64,000 nucleotides of DNA from Syngnathus acus (taxonomy: Eukaryota; Chordata; Actinopteri; Syngnathiformes; Syngnathidae): the NCBI RefSeq assembly GCF_901709675.1, contig NC_051088.1, forward strand, positions 9,326,193 to 9,390,192, given 5' to 3'. Under the pieces are notes generated by a model that saw only the letters and a program-made list of their open reading frames with translations, ran no database searches and had not been told where the DNA came from. How positions within the stretch are numbered: the stretch's first letter is position 1; every line of letters starts with the position of its first letter. Positions 53,545 through 63,999 of the stretch are shown piece after piece. A program made the translations under genes and the position numbers.

Positions 53545-54975
53545 GATGGCTGCTTCAGGATTGGCTGCTTCAGCCAAGATTTTTATCAACTCTTTGTTTT
53601 AGCATTGAAGAGTGATTGAAAAAAATCTCGGAGTTTGAACAGACTTCTCATGACAAGTGAGATGGATTCTGTGCAAAAATGAAGGCAGTGATGTCTACAA
53701 GGTGGTTTGATTCCAGCTCTCATCCAGGGGCACCGGTTTTGCAATGAATTGATTCGGTGAATCTCAAGTGACAGACTGAAATAAGTGGGTGGAGGTGTTT
53801 GGGGCATCACTTTGACAAATGACTCATGTTCTTGGCGGAGGTCACGCAAACACAGAGAGAACATGCAATACAGTTGGGATTAGATACTGTGAACCTTCTT
53901 GTAGAAGGTTTGCCTCTCAGTGTCGGTGAACATGTCGGTCTCTTGGCCTAACGCGACTGAACTGTCGCACAGTGTGTAGGTTCCGCCGCTAGTTTTTATG
54001 AGTGGCCACTGCGATTCTCAGTTTCAATTGCAGATTTACCTCGTCGCAATGTTGCAGATGCAAAAGCCAACTAAAAAAAAAAAAAGCACTTTTCCATGTA
54101 ATAATGCTAAACATAAGCAAGACCCCACTGGGCACTGCCAACCCGCCAAGCCATACCGATAGTTTACTGTACATGTTGTATTTCACAATGATATTTAAAA
54201 CTACAAAATTTCATATGTACCTCTTGCTAATAAACGTGAAAAATGCAAGGGTGCAGTCATGGAATAGGGGCCATCTGTCATTGCTCAAAATAGCCAGACT
54301 CATTTTAATTCTTGTCAATTTCCACTGTTTGGCAATCCGCTTCTTCCTTCCCAATAATGCCATTTTTTGTGGTTCAATTAAAAAAAAGATACAGTACAGT
54401 ATGCTGCGTACTTTATTCTCGTGAAAACCTACCAGAAATGGTAAGAGCCAGCAATATAACATTTGTAGCTTCAAGTGAAAATGAAGTGTTTTGTTTAACC
54501 ACTAAAATTTCAAAAAATGACGATCCCCCGTGGGGACAAGCGGTATAGAAAATGAATCGAAGTAAAGTCGACACAATTTTTTAAGTAACTTCAAACAATA
54601 TGTATGTTTTTGATTGAAACCTTGTTTAAAACGACATTCCTTTTACTTTAATTACAGTTTATTGGTAAATGGAACTAAAGTCCAATTATGCTGTTATTTA
54701 CTGTTATATTACAATTCATGGTGTTACTGTCACCTTTGTCCAATGTATTTGCAGTTTACAGTGAAACGCTGTTTATTGTGTGTGTGTGGGGGGGGTGCAG
54801 TCCAGAAAAACTGGTGGGTTGGTGTGTTATGATGTCGACAAGTCTGCGTGTGTCTAGATCAGAACTGTGGCCATCAAAGTATTTTCCATTTTCCTGTGCT
54901 CTGAGTGTATTTGTGTTACTCTTCCCCCAGCGATTAAATAAACAGCTTACAAATAAAACTGTAAGCGACTGTCTT
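53545..54975 (+). other. tmco4: tmco4 3' UTR (probable extent)
   Basis: Poly(A) signals AATAAA occur at 54229-54234, 54937-54942 and 54952-54957, so the UTR is about 0.7 or 1.4 kb. The longer form would overlap the opposite-strand htr6 3' UTR. Confidence 0.45.
54521..54557 (+). repeat. 3' tail fragment of a V-SINE in the tmco4 3' UTR
   Basis: CCCCCGTGGGGACAAGCGGT followed by ATAGAAAATGAATCGA matches the tail of the intact V-SINE at 60465-60826, without the body. Confidence 0.6.
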
Positions 54976-55142
54976 TGTTCTTTTTTACATGTGAGGGTAT
55001 TACACTGAGCGTATGCTAAAAGCAATCGCTTGGAAAGAAACATACACAGTAGCAGGGAAATATTATACTGGTAAAGGTCATTAGAGGTCACAATTGGACG
55101 AGCAAAATGTCTTAGCTTGTTAGTGGTCACCCTTTCAGTCAT
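54755..55142 (-). other. htr6: htr6 3' UTR (possible extent)
   Basis: The first minus-strand AATAAA after the stop codon that I see is at 54777-54772, giving a UTR of roughly 390 nt that would run into the tmco4 3' UTR on the other strand. Confidence 0.35.
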
Positions 55143-58100
55143 TCAATTCAATGTGACTACCTGATTGGGAAGAAGAATATGCAGCTCACTTCCAGCATGC
55201 TCGGCTTCCAGCAAATTCACGGCGTCTGTAGCGGTGGCAGGCGGAGGGGTGGCATCCGAGGCCAGAGGGGACGGGGGCTGGCTGCAAATGTTGGGTTCTC
55301 CCGAGTTGCGGAGGGATAGGGAAACCGCTGGTGAGGGTTGTCTCGGCAACTGCGAGGAGGAACATGGCAAGAGCTTCCCAAGTGCACGCTTGAAGTCCCT
55401 CATGAAGAGCGGGTAGATGATGGGATTCATGGTGCTGTTGCAGTAGCCCAGCCACGTGATGGCGTCAAAGAGCGCCAGAGGGACACACTCACACACTGCC
55501 TGAATAAATGAAAACAGCAACACTGAGTTCACCCCTTCTTCAAATGCAGTGATCATGCTCAACAATTAAATTTTACGCTTTGATGTGACAGGACTGATGC
55601 TGTTGTTACACATTTGAGTTCTGAGAAACTATTGTTCTATAGCTTTATCTATTTTATCTAATGCAATTTTGTACCTCAAGGGCATTGTGAGTCACAGTAG
55701 TGGTAGTGTTTTTAACAGGATTTTATTATTCTGTGGTGATGATTTAAAAATTGCGTATACCCACAAAAATATTTCTTTGGAGAAAAAAACTACAATAAAT
55801 GCTTTGAAAATATAGGTTAATGTTTTGTTTTTTTTCCCTTACCCTCCAAATCTAAAGGGGAACTCAGCCCCAAAACAGAACAGAGAAAACATTTGGGTTG
55901 ACTTCCTTGAGTATCCTGTAAAGTTCTTGTGAAAAATCAATTGTATTCAAATGTTGCTAGAACAAATTAAAAATGACAATTTAAATTTGATTTGTGGCCT
56001 AACAAAACATTTTCCTTTGAATAAGAGTGCACACATTTGAGTGAGCCTGTTAGTGCATAAACAGTCAAATTAGAGAGGACTTGTAAAGGAGACAGCTGCT
56101 AGAGGACAGCTTCCAATATCATCAAGATGAGATGGCGGGGGGCAGTGAAACAAAAAAGAGAGGCCTGTGTGTGTGCGTGTGTGCATGTGTGTGTGTGTGT
56201 GTTTCACACACCACATTGAGTGTGAGAAGGAAGATGAGCACAGGCACAGTCTATGTGGTGCCGTTTTGGGCTAGGGAGGTCGAAATGTCTGGAGCATCAA
56301 AAGCTTGAAAAACAGCATTGATGTTATCCACCATTTAGATGGAGCCGTTTTGAACTGTCATGGCCATGAAAATCAACAAGTGAAGATGAATAACAAGCAT
56401 AAGTGGTGGCGACAAAGTGTTATTTTTCTTGATTCTGAAATGAGTCAGACGCACAGCTGAAATGCCAATCCATGCATGACATCCTCTGTTGGATAACGAC
56501 GATTTGACGCCAAGGCTGGCAAATACAAAAACAGAGCGGTAGCCAACGTTCTTAGCTTCTTGCTGGTGCATGTATTTAACACTGAAATGGTCACGCATCC
56601 ATATTCATTTGAGAGAAGTGACAAAACCTCTGACTCAGAAGGACACCACAGACTGCTGCTGTCGCTTCTTGAAGAGTATCAGACAGACGAGTCGTTTTAT
56701 TGCCGGGAGACAAGCGTTTACATTCATGATATTGTGTTGCCTTTAGTAACAACCACCGGGTCCTCATTTTATAATGTCACAAAGTGAGGACCCTGTCTTT
56801 TTCTTGGATCAGGCAGGGCTGGTGCTTCGAGACGACGAATGCTCCAAGATGAGTGAATTTGGGAAATCACCACTTTTTGGTAAGGATTTGGCAGTTTTAA
56901 GCACCTGTACTTTTCCTTTGTGCCTAAACCTCTGCATAGGACAACATCACATAAAAAAGAAAAGTGGCAATTTTGGAAATGACATACTCCCCTGACATCG
57001 CATAAAAGTACTCACTAATAGTCCAATCAGATGTGCCGGCGTCTATCACCCAGCATTAATTTTTCATTTGCACACGACGCGGGAAGCAAGTGTACTTTAC
57101 TGACCTGAGCCATGTTGATGATAAAAAAGGGTAGCCAAGTGCAGAAGAAGAGTCCCAGAAGAACGCCAAGCGTCAGGCTGGCCTTCAGTGCCCTCCGACC
57201 TTGCCTGTGAGCCAGATGGCGCTCACTGTTCACTGATGGCTAAAGTCACAAGTGAAATTAAATGTACGTCACCTTAATTTGCACAAAGTATAGTCTCAAT
57301 TAAGTATTAAGGAATCATCATTTACGTAACAAAAAATATGTTATAAAAATGCAATGCACCGTATGAATTTTCATAACAAATTTGATGTTTAAGTTGTTTA
57401 TTAATGCTACCTCCCACTATCCACTTGTTGCTTTTATGTTGACACTTTATCCATAAATCTAAATGGTATAGAGTGTAATATGTCAGAGAAAAAAAATTGC
57501 CATTTTGTTTATTGTACAGTAAATTTTGCAGGGTTTTTTCTTCTTTTGCACCCTCCTCCAATCCTACATGTGTGAAAGCATTTTTGCATTGCTTTGGAAC
57601 AGGATCAGCTTTTCATTTCTGTCATTACTCTGGCTATTGGAGACTTGTAGGTATATATTTTGCACTCCACTCCGTGGTACCACCAAGCACTACTCTCTGG
57701 GTTCAGTTCAGGCTTTATTTTTGCATTGTTTTATCAAAGGTACCAGAGGCGTAGCCAAGCCGGGGCGAGCCGGGGCGGCGCCCCGGTTAGGACTCCCTGC
57801 GCCCCGGTTGAAAAAAATCGAGCTTTTTCGATTCCTCATTTTCATGCCGTTTTTTTCTTTCGGTCTTGCGCGAATGTGCTTGCGCTATTCTATGTGCGCG
57901 GTATTATCCATTCACCGTTTGCCTCCCGGACCCGGATGTTGTTTTCGCGATCAGCGAACGGCGTGGGTGATGTTCGATTTTTTTTCCTGTGGGCGTGCGC
58001 CCCTACTGGAAGAATTCCTGGCTACGCCTCTGAAAGGTACCAAAATAAGTCACGATGGCTTTACTAACCGCCAAAAATTTGAAATGGAGCTCAACCCGCT

Positions 58101-59650
58101 GAACTTTCGCATGTCATTTTTTTAGCTTCTTTCACTGAACTACTGTCGGGCCACTATTATGTCACACTTCTATGTAATTAATTGAAATATTGTCATCCCG
58201 CCTACAGTAATAACAGAAGCTGGAAACAACGAATGCAAACCTAAAAGTTGCAAACAAAAGTAACACAGTTCAATTGAAGGGATAGTCAATGGATTTGTAT
58301 GTCTAGCTCCACTCTCTAGGAACCACACAACCGTATCTACATTTATACAAAGATGTAGTATGAGACAGCAGATGGGATCGCCCCAAAAAAATTGGAGAGG
58401 AAAAATCATTGACTACATAAATTTTGTTTAAATTTCAAAGTGTCTTTGTATCCATGCCAAGGTGGGAACATTTTTTCAGAGTGGTTGCACATCAAAAAAT
58501 GCGGTTCTGGATGGGTTGATGATAATCTCTTGACAGGTTGCACAATATTTGACTTCTCTTGGTCCCCAAATGTACATCTGGTTGTTGTAGCGTTCAGGGC
58601 CTCTTTGACCTCTTTTCAATTGATATCTCGTTGAAGCACGCTTGTCCTCAGATTTTTGGGGAGTAATCAAGCATGGTAGACTCATGTAACCCAATCGGAA
58701 AATTGCGCAATATGTGCTCATTATTGAAAAACTGAGACTAGTGTGAGTGCACCCTTACGTACCGGCGCATTCTGTGGTACCGGGGCTTCCTGATGACTGC
58801 AGTCATCTCCATCTTGGTGGGCTCCATCACCGAGTGAAGGAGGCCGAGATGGTTCGCCAAGAGAGGGATGAGGGTGCGGCGGGTGGCTCAGGGCCGCGAC
58901 CCTCTTGGCTTGCCTACGAGCCGCTAGAAGAATTCGACAGTAGGTGAAGCAGATGGCACTAGAGGGCAAAAAGAAGGTGAGAAAGGACGCCACCAGAGCG
59001 AAGGGCAAGGTGACCTGCAGGCGGCACTGAAAATAAAGGCCGTGGAACTGGAAGTAGGACGCCGGGTACAGCAAGTCCGAGTAGGAGCTGATGTTGGTGC
59101 TTTGGCCTCCTGGACCCAAAGGCTGCCCGCTCAGATGGCCTAAACTGTGCCACTTCATCTCAATGGGCAGGAAGGAGGCAAGCGCCGCCAACCCCCAAGC
59201 CGCTCCGACCAGCAGCAGCGCCCGAGGCAGGGTCATCCTCTGCTTGTAGCGCAGTGGCGAGATGATGAAGAGGTAGCGGTCCAAACTGATCACGCACAGG
59301 TTGAGAATGGAGGCGCTGCAGCACATGACGTCAAAGCAGAGCCACACAGGGCAGAAAGCCGGCCAGAGCACCCAGGCCCCGCACAGCACATTGAGCATGG
59401 CGGGGGGCATGACCACCAGCGCCACCATCAGGTCAGACAGGAAAAGGGACACTAAGAAGCAGTTAGAGGTGCACCGGAGAGAGCGGTGAGCAAAAACCAA
59501 GACGATCAGCAACACGTTGCCGCACACGGTGACGAGGATGATGACACTCAGCAAGAAGGCGAGCAACCACGGACCGCCGCCACTAATGTTCCAAGCGCCG
59601 TTGCTCGGAAAGCTGTCGTTGGAGCTCCTAAAAGGTCCGGAGCTGGGCAT
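55143..59650 (-). CDS. htr6: 5-hydroxytryptamine (serotonin) receptor 6, complete, three coding exons
   Basis: HTR6 is a class A G-protein-coupled serotonin receptor that raises cAMP through Gs, mainly in brain. Exons 59650-58763, 57239-57105 and 55499-55143 join in frame to 459 codons (human 440). Visible landmarks: N-terminal glycosylation sites NDS (N11) and NIS (N21), TM2 [15 protein letters not shown]3 [13 protein letters not shown] with the amine-binding Asp (about D107), DRY (124-126), a TM6 TWLPFF, and TM7 [25 protein letters not shown]-like sequence starts exon 2, the expected junction. The second extracellular loop is about 27 residues longer than human. The ATG at 59650 is chosen because it gives a human-length N-terminus; an in-frame ATG at 59719 would add 23 residues. 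The gene is next to tmco4, as in human. Confidence 0.96.
55500..58762 (-). other. htr6: htr6 introns 1 and 2
   Basis: Intron 1 (58762-57240) contains the hAT MITE described separately; intron 2 (57104-55500) contains a GT microsatellite near 56167-56202. No other coding exon is supported. Confidence 0.7.
57744..58032. mobile_element. intact non-autonomous hAT element (MITE) with target-site duplication
   Basis: Perfect 14-bp terminal inverted repeats, CAGAGGCGTAGCCA (57744-57757) and TGGCTACGCCTCTG (58019-58032), are flanked by identical 8-bp direct repeats AAAGGTAC at 57736-57743 and 58033-58040. CAG ends plus an 8-bp duplication are the signature of the hAT superfamily. The 289-bp interior is GC-rich near the left end, with a 17-bp palindrome (CCGGGGCGGCGCCCCGG, 57770-57786). 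An open frame crossing the whole element is incidental. Perfect TIRs and duplication imply a fairly recent insertion, in htr6 intron 1. Confidence 0.9.
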
Positions 59651-59719
59651 GGTGCCGGTTGCTAAGTAAATGAAAAGTAGCTCCGGATGCTGCTGTCTCT
59701 TTGGAAACAAACCACTCAC

Positions 59720-60452
59720 AAAGCGGGTTAACTAGATGAAGATCCAGAAGTGAAACATCTGCCTGTGGAGATGTGTCCTTATGTCCTAGAGTTGTTTTCA
59801 CAAAATTCCAAACTGTCTCATTTATCATCAATCCATCTGTCCCCAGCGAAGAGCATGAATGAGCCACTCATGAGAATCCAAAAGTTAAGCGTCATTCAAG
59901 AATATGAGAGAGCAAAACAAGAGATTCTTACAAATTCCACCTCAGCTCACAAGTCTGCGCTGAGCTTGTGCTCTGCCGGCACTTCTTTCTATTCCGGGAG
60001 ACGCAGCAGGGAAGCAAAACAAGCGAGGTAAAATCCATTTTTAAGGAGGTGCATAGGTATCACGGTCCTTGTAACGCTGCGTTTAGAGTCTCTCGCTCTC
60101 CTTAATCCCCGTGTCGGCCACTCCAGCGCGCCTCCCCTTCAAGGCGAACAGATTCTGAGAAGGAGTGTGTCAAAGCGTTGGGGCTGTTAATGCATAAGCA
60201 TGCACAATCACAGCCAAGACATACTAATGGTGTCGGTGTGGGTGGCTGTGCTCCACGATTGGCCATGGCATTTTGTACCCAGAGGGAAAGTTTTAATGCT
60301 TTATGAGTAAAAAGATTCATCTGTAAAGTGAGTCGTTTAAAAGGTGGGTTTAGATGAATTGGCTTGCTCATGCTGAGATTTTTGCAAGGAAGCTTTTACT
60401 GGAATCCTTATCTACTCTGTCCTTTGACGCGCTTCACTGATTTATAGAGATA
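59720..60452. other. htr6 upstream region, no further feature
   Basis: Upstream of the htr6 start codon. No TATA box at a convincing distance and no exon or repeat I can support. Confidence 0.4.
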
Positions 60453-60464
60453 ATATGTGCACAG

Positions 60465-60826
60465 GGCGGCTCGGTGGCGCACTGGGTAGCGCGTCCGCCT
60501 CACAGTTAGGAGGGTGCGGGTTCGATTCCACCTCCGGCCCTCCCTGTGTGGAGTTTGCATGTTCTCCCCGGGCCCGCGTGGGTTTTCTCCGGGCACTCCG
60601 GTTTCCTCCCACAACCCAAAAACATGCTTGGTAGGCCGATTGAGCACTCCAAATTGTCCCTAGGTGTGAGTGCGAGTGCGTATGGTTGTTTGTCTCTGTG
60701 TGCCCTGCGATTGGCTGGCAACCGGTTCAGGGTGTCCCCCGCCTACTGCCCGATGACGGCTGGGATAGGCTCCAGCACGCCCGCGACCCCCGTGGGGACT
60801 AAGCGGTACAGAAAATGGATGGATGG
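60465..60826 (+). repeat. full-length V-SINE with perfect 12-bp target-site duplication
   Basis: A tRNA-derived 5' part carries an A box (around 60475-60485) and a B box GGTTCGATTCC (60519-60529). It is followed by the V-SINE central domain (GAGTTTGCATGTTCTCCCCG, CGGTTTCCTCCCACAACCC) and a 3' end GGGATAGGCTCCAGCACGCC to a GGATGGAT tail. The element is bracketed by ATATGTGCACAG at 60453-60464 and 60827-60838. The duplication and full length show retrotransposition of a complete copy into the htr6-micos10 gap. Confidence 0.9.
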
Positions 60827-60920
60827 ATATGTGCACAGTAGAATCGTATCCAATAAAGGAGCTGCATAAAAAAATGAGGCTTTTCATAAATGTTTTGATT
60901 GGCACTCATGTTTTATGATT

Positions 60921-61050
60921 GGTAACTGATGGCCTAGTGGTGAATTTTCTTGACTTGTGCAGGCAGCGTGGGTTCAGTTCCCACTCTGTGAGGTTGTTAA
61001 TGTGAGAGTGAACGATTGTCTCGATAAGTGCCCTGCCCCTGACTAGCGAA
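60921..61050 (+). repeat. second, degraded tRNA-SINE fragment
   Basis: GGCCTAGTGGTGAATTTTCT and GCAGGCAGCGTGGGTTCAGT (a B-box-like GGTTCAGTTCC) resemble the head of a different teleost tRNA-SINE; later text (AAGTGCCCTGCCCCTGACTA) is diverged. No tail or duplication is seen. Confidence 0.5.
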
Positions 61051-61584
61051 CGGTCTTGGCTTTTAATATCATATTTCAGATATAGACCATAATATAGTAT
61101 CTATGCATTGGAGTACGTTACCATGTGGTTTTATTTATAAGCAGACTTGTTTCTTCTCATTAACTTCATAGACAACCTTTTGTTGACATTATTTTAAATA
61201 ACAGAGGCAAAGTGGCATTTAAGGCTAATCTAGTTTCTATTTTACTTTGTCATTTGCAGTGCTAACCACTAGGTGTCAGAAACTATCCGTCCAAAATATT
61301 TGTACTAAGTGCTTATAGCGTATTGTATCGGTATTAAAAAAGTAGCAGTCAAATCAAGTATAGACAATTATTTGTCTGGAAAGTCATTTCACCACAAAGG
61401 TAATCGAGAGAGACTTGAGCTCCTGGTGAGGCTTTAATTAATGCCATAGAAAATGGATTGAAATTCAAAATTGCGACGATTGTGACCAACCATCGACTGT
61501 AAATTGAGAACCAATCTTTTAAATCTGTGGATTTAATCCATTTGTTTCACTAGAATTTGTGTGGAAATAACACAACCTTCACAT
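61051..61584. other. htr6-micos10 spacer, no further feature
   Basis: AT-rich sequence between the SINE fragment and the micos10 poly(A) site. No feature recognised. Confidence 0.5.
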
Positions 61585-61774
61585 TGTGTTTCATACTCAT
61601 TTTATTACATAAACAGATCCTGATCAGGCATATGTAATACAGAGCCACACAGGGAAAGGGTTTTCCAATAAGGAGACATGGGTGTCTTAATAGGAGGACA
61701 GTGCAAATGATGACTCCCACAGAAGCAAAACAAAAGATGTTTATAAAAAAAAAAAGCTCTTTGATGACTTGAAA
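61585..61774 (-). other. micos10: micos10 3' UTR (probable)
   Basis: A minus-strand AATAAA at 61606-61601 gives a short 3' UTR of about 190 nt. The exon's acceptor is preceded by a long T tract (minus strand), supporting the last-exon placement. Confidence 0.55.
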
Positions 61775-62948
61775 TTACTGGTCCTGTTGAAAAAAAAAAA
61801 AAAAAGGACATTGGTTAAAACCCAAAAACAAACGTACAAATGCACCACGGCTCATGAGAATTTTTTTCCACATTGCCCTAAAAAAAAAAAGTAGAAATCA
61901 GTGGTTGTGTCACATTGTCCGCCATCTGAACGTTCTTGTGCGTTTCAATACACAAGTGGGTAAAAGCACAACAGGTGTGGAGTTGCCCTCCCTAGTGGTA
62001 AAACGCAGCGGCGCAGAGAGAGGCTTTTAATTGAGTAGATCCTACTTACCTTTTTATGCAGCAAGTAGTGTAATCTTAGGTCATTCTGACAGTTGGCATA
62101 TGCCATGCCAAGGCCCATCCCCGAGCCAAGCGTAATAGGCCATGTATGCCCTTGAATCAGAGACAAAACATTGTGTGCAGCATCAGATGCTTGTCTGTTC
62201 ATGAGGTGGAGCAGCAACAAAATGTAACTCACTTTTGAAGAAGATGACAGAAAACACAATTCCCAAGCTCAGACCTGTGCCTATGGAAACAAAGCAAGAT
62301 TGTAATAAACACCCTATGTCATATATGACCTCCAGAGAGCAACAGTGAAATGGTTTTCATTGTATTGGGATTTGCTGCAGTACATCATGTTCAACAAACA
62401 TAGCGTTTATGTAGCATTTTGAAGACTTTATGCTCTCCAATAATAGTTACCACTACAACAAGCAATTCATTAATTAAATAAATACATTTTAGGGCAAAAA
62501 TGCTATTGTACTCGGACTCTCTCAACATAAACAAATAAAATGTCCAGTTTAAAAGCATAATGGTGCCTCAGAATAACTAAGGTCAAAGCCAGGTATTATG
62601 ATATGAAAAACAAACACAGTGTTAAAATGCCGCTTATTTTAACTTCAAACACTGTGAACGAAAGATCCGCCGGTTCTGATATTTTATTCGTGTCGAAAAG
62701 TTCCGATGTGTTGTACGTACGTGTAAAAAAAAAACACACACGGTTATGTGGTCATTGGCTTGCCCTTCGCTAGCTAGTTAGCTACCGTACCACTCAATGA
62801 CAACTGCTGCTTTAAAAGCTCATGCTGTCCCGCATCCTTGCCATCATGATTACAGCAAACACGGAGAAACTTTGGGATATTTACCAAGCTTTATGACACC
62901 ATCCGCAAGGCATCGGTCCCACTTTTTCCCCAGCTCCTTCTCAGACAT
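61775..62948 (-). CDS. micos10: MICOS complex subunit Mic10, complete, four coding exons
   Basis: Mic10 is a small inner-mitochondrial-membrane protein whose oligomers bend the membrane at cristae junctions. Exons 62948-62885, 62280-62233, 62150-62050 and 61783-61775 join in frame to 73 codons. The N-terminus MSEKELGKKWDRCLADGVIK and both glycine-rich membrane hairpin segments (GTGLSLGIVFSVIFF and GSGMGLGMAYANC) match the family. Human Mic10 is 78 residues. The last exon supplies only Asp-Gln-stop, so the tail is shorter than the human KYVKEQEQ. The same strand as htr6 and adjacency to it repeat the human arrangement. Confidence 0.93.
62281..62884 (-). other. micos10: micos10 intron 1
   Basis: About 600 bp of AT-rich intron; no further feature seen. 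Coordinates are given in transcript order (62884 down to 62281). Confidence 0.6.
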
Positions 62949-63330
62949 GCTGAGCATTTTAGCTTGAAGCAGGCTCCTAGTGTCAAAAGCTGACTCGTGG
63001 TGCTTTCAATTGCCATCGGAAATAATGAGTAAAAAAAATAACGCGCGCGGGTGCTAGGAAAAAAAAGGTGGATGCAACGTCAGGCCGGAAAAAGCTTGAA
63101 CTTATGTGGACCATAGAAAAAAAAGACCAAACTGAAATTGCGTCCAAAGTGTAATGAAACTGCGATGCCAAAAGACCTGCTAAGGAAACATTCGCTTATG
63201 CTTGATGCATTGAACGCAGCACTAAGTTCTCGCGATATTAATACGTTGTGCGCCAGGGTGAAATTCAACGTATTATGAAAGCCCCAAAGAAATCTGTCAT
63301 CCCAAAAATACTACTGTAGTTTCATTGGTA
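62949..63330. other. micos10 upstream region
   Basis: Contains a short CpG-rich ACGCGCGCGGG (about 63043-63053) consistent with a housekeeping promoter. No other feature. Confidence 0.35.
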
Positions 63331-63334
63331 TAAT

Positions 63335-63999
63335 TTTATTTACAATTTTCCTAGCGATATACCCAAAATTACATATTTTTTCAACCATAGTTTTGATTTC
63401 CTGAGACAACTAAGTACATCGTATGACAAAAAGTACTCCAATACGAAGACACGTGGCCATGTTTGGGGATTACTACATAAACGTGCAGTCAGCTAAGGCG
63501 AGAAAAGGGTCAGTAACCTAATAAAAATAAAAACATGGACGTGGATTTAGCATCAAGCACAGTCTCTCTCACTTTTTAAAATAACATTTGGTTGCTTCAG
63601 GTAAAAAGTCTAACATGAGTGATTATAAGCAAGTGTATGAAGAGCAAAGAGGTAGAACCCATGTCTTTATAAATTAAATACATCTTTGGCCAAAAACAAC
63701 AAAATTACCTTTTGATTGTTCTTTTAAAAAGTAACCACTGAATTTACAACTCGGCCATCTACCTAATTATGAAAAATAGACAATCAGAATACAGAATACA
63801 AATTTGCACGATTACAAAACCAAATGTGGTGGTTTAACAGATCATTTGTCACCATGGAGCATGGGCCAAACAGTTCCTGAAGACGCACTTCATATTAATC
63901 ATTGCACTCTGGCTGGGTCTTGTTTTCATGTGTCGGTGTTGTTGGCGGCTGGGTCCTTTCCTCTCTCGTCAGTGCCATCGAGTCCTTACTAATGGCCAC
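63335..63999 (-). other. possible 3' end of an unidentified minus-strand gene, cut by the right edge
   Basis: The minus strand is open from 63999 to a TAA at 63897-63895 (about 34 codons, including SKDSMALTREERTQPPTTPT and ending TQPECND). It is followed by an AATAAA at 63340-63335, about 555 nt downstream, a sensible 3' UTR length. I recognise no family, and no splice acceptor can be checked because the frame runs off the window. Confidence 0.25.

Noticed and set aside
54002-54424. 140-codon open frame, plus strand
   Set aside because: It lies in the tmco4 3' UTR, has no splice context or recognisable domain, and is Phe/Leu/Ile-rich as expected of AT-rich noncoding sequence.
57526-58125. 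Longest single open frame of this area (about 199 codons, plus strand)
   Set aside because: It spans the whole hAT MITE and both target duplications and lies antisense within htr6 intron 1; the GC-rich interior simply lacks stops.
60519-60529. tRNA-like internal promoter (B box)
   Set aside because: It belongs to the V-SINE; no cloverleaf or acceptor stem for a functional tRNA gene is present.
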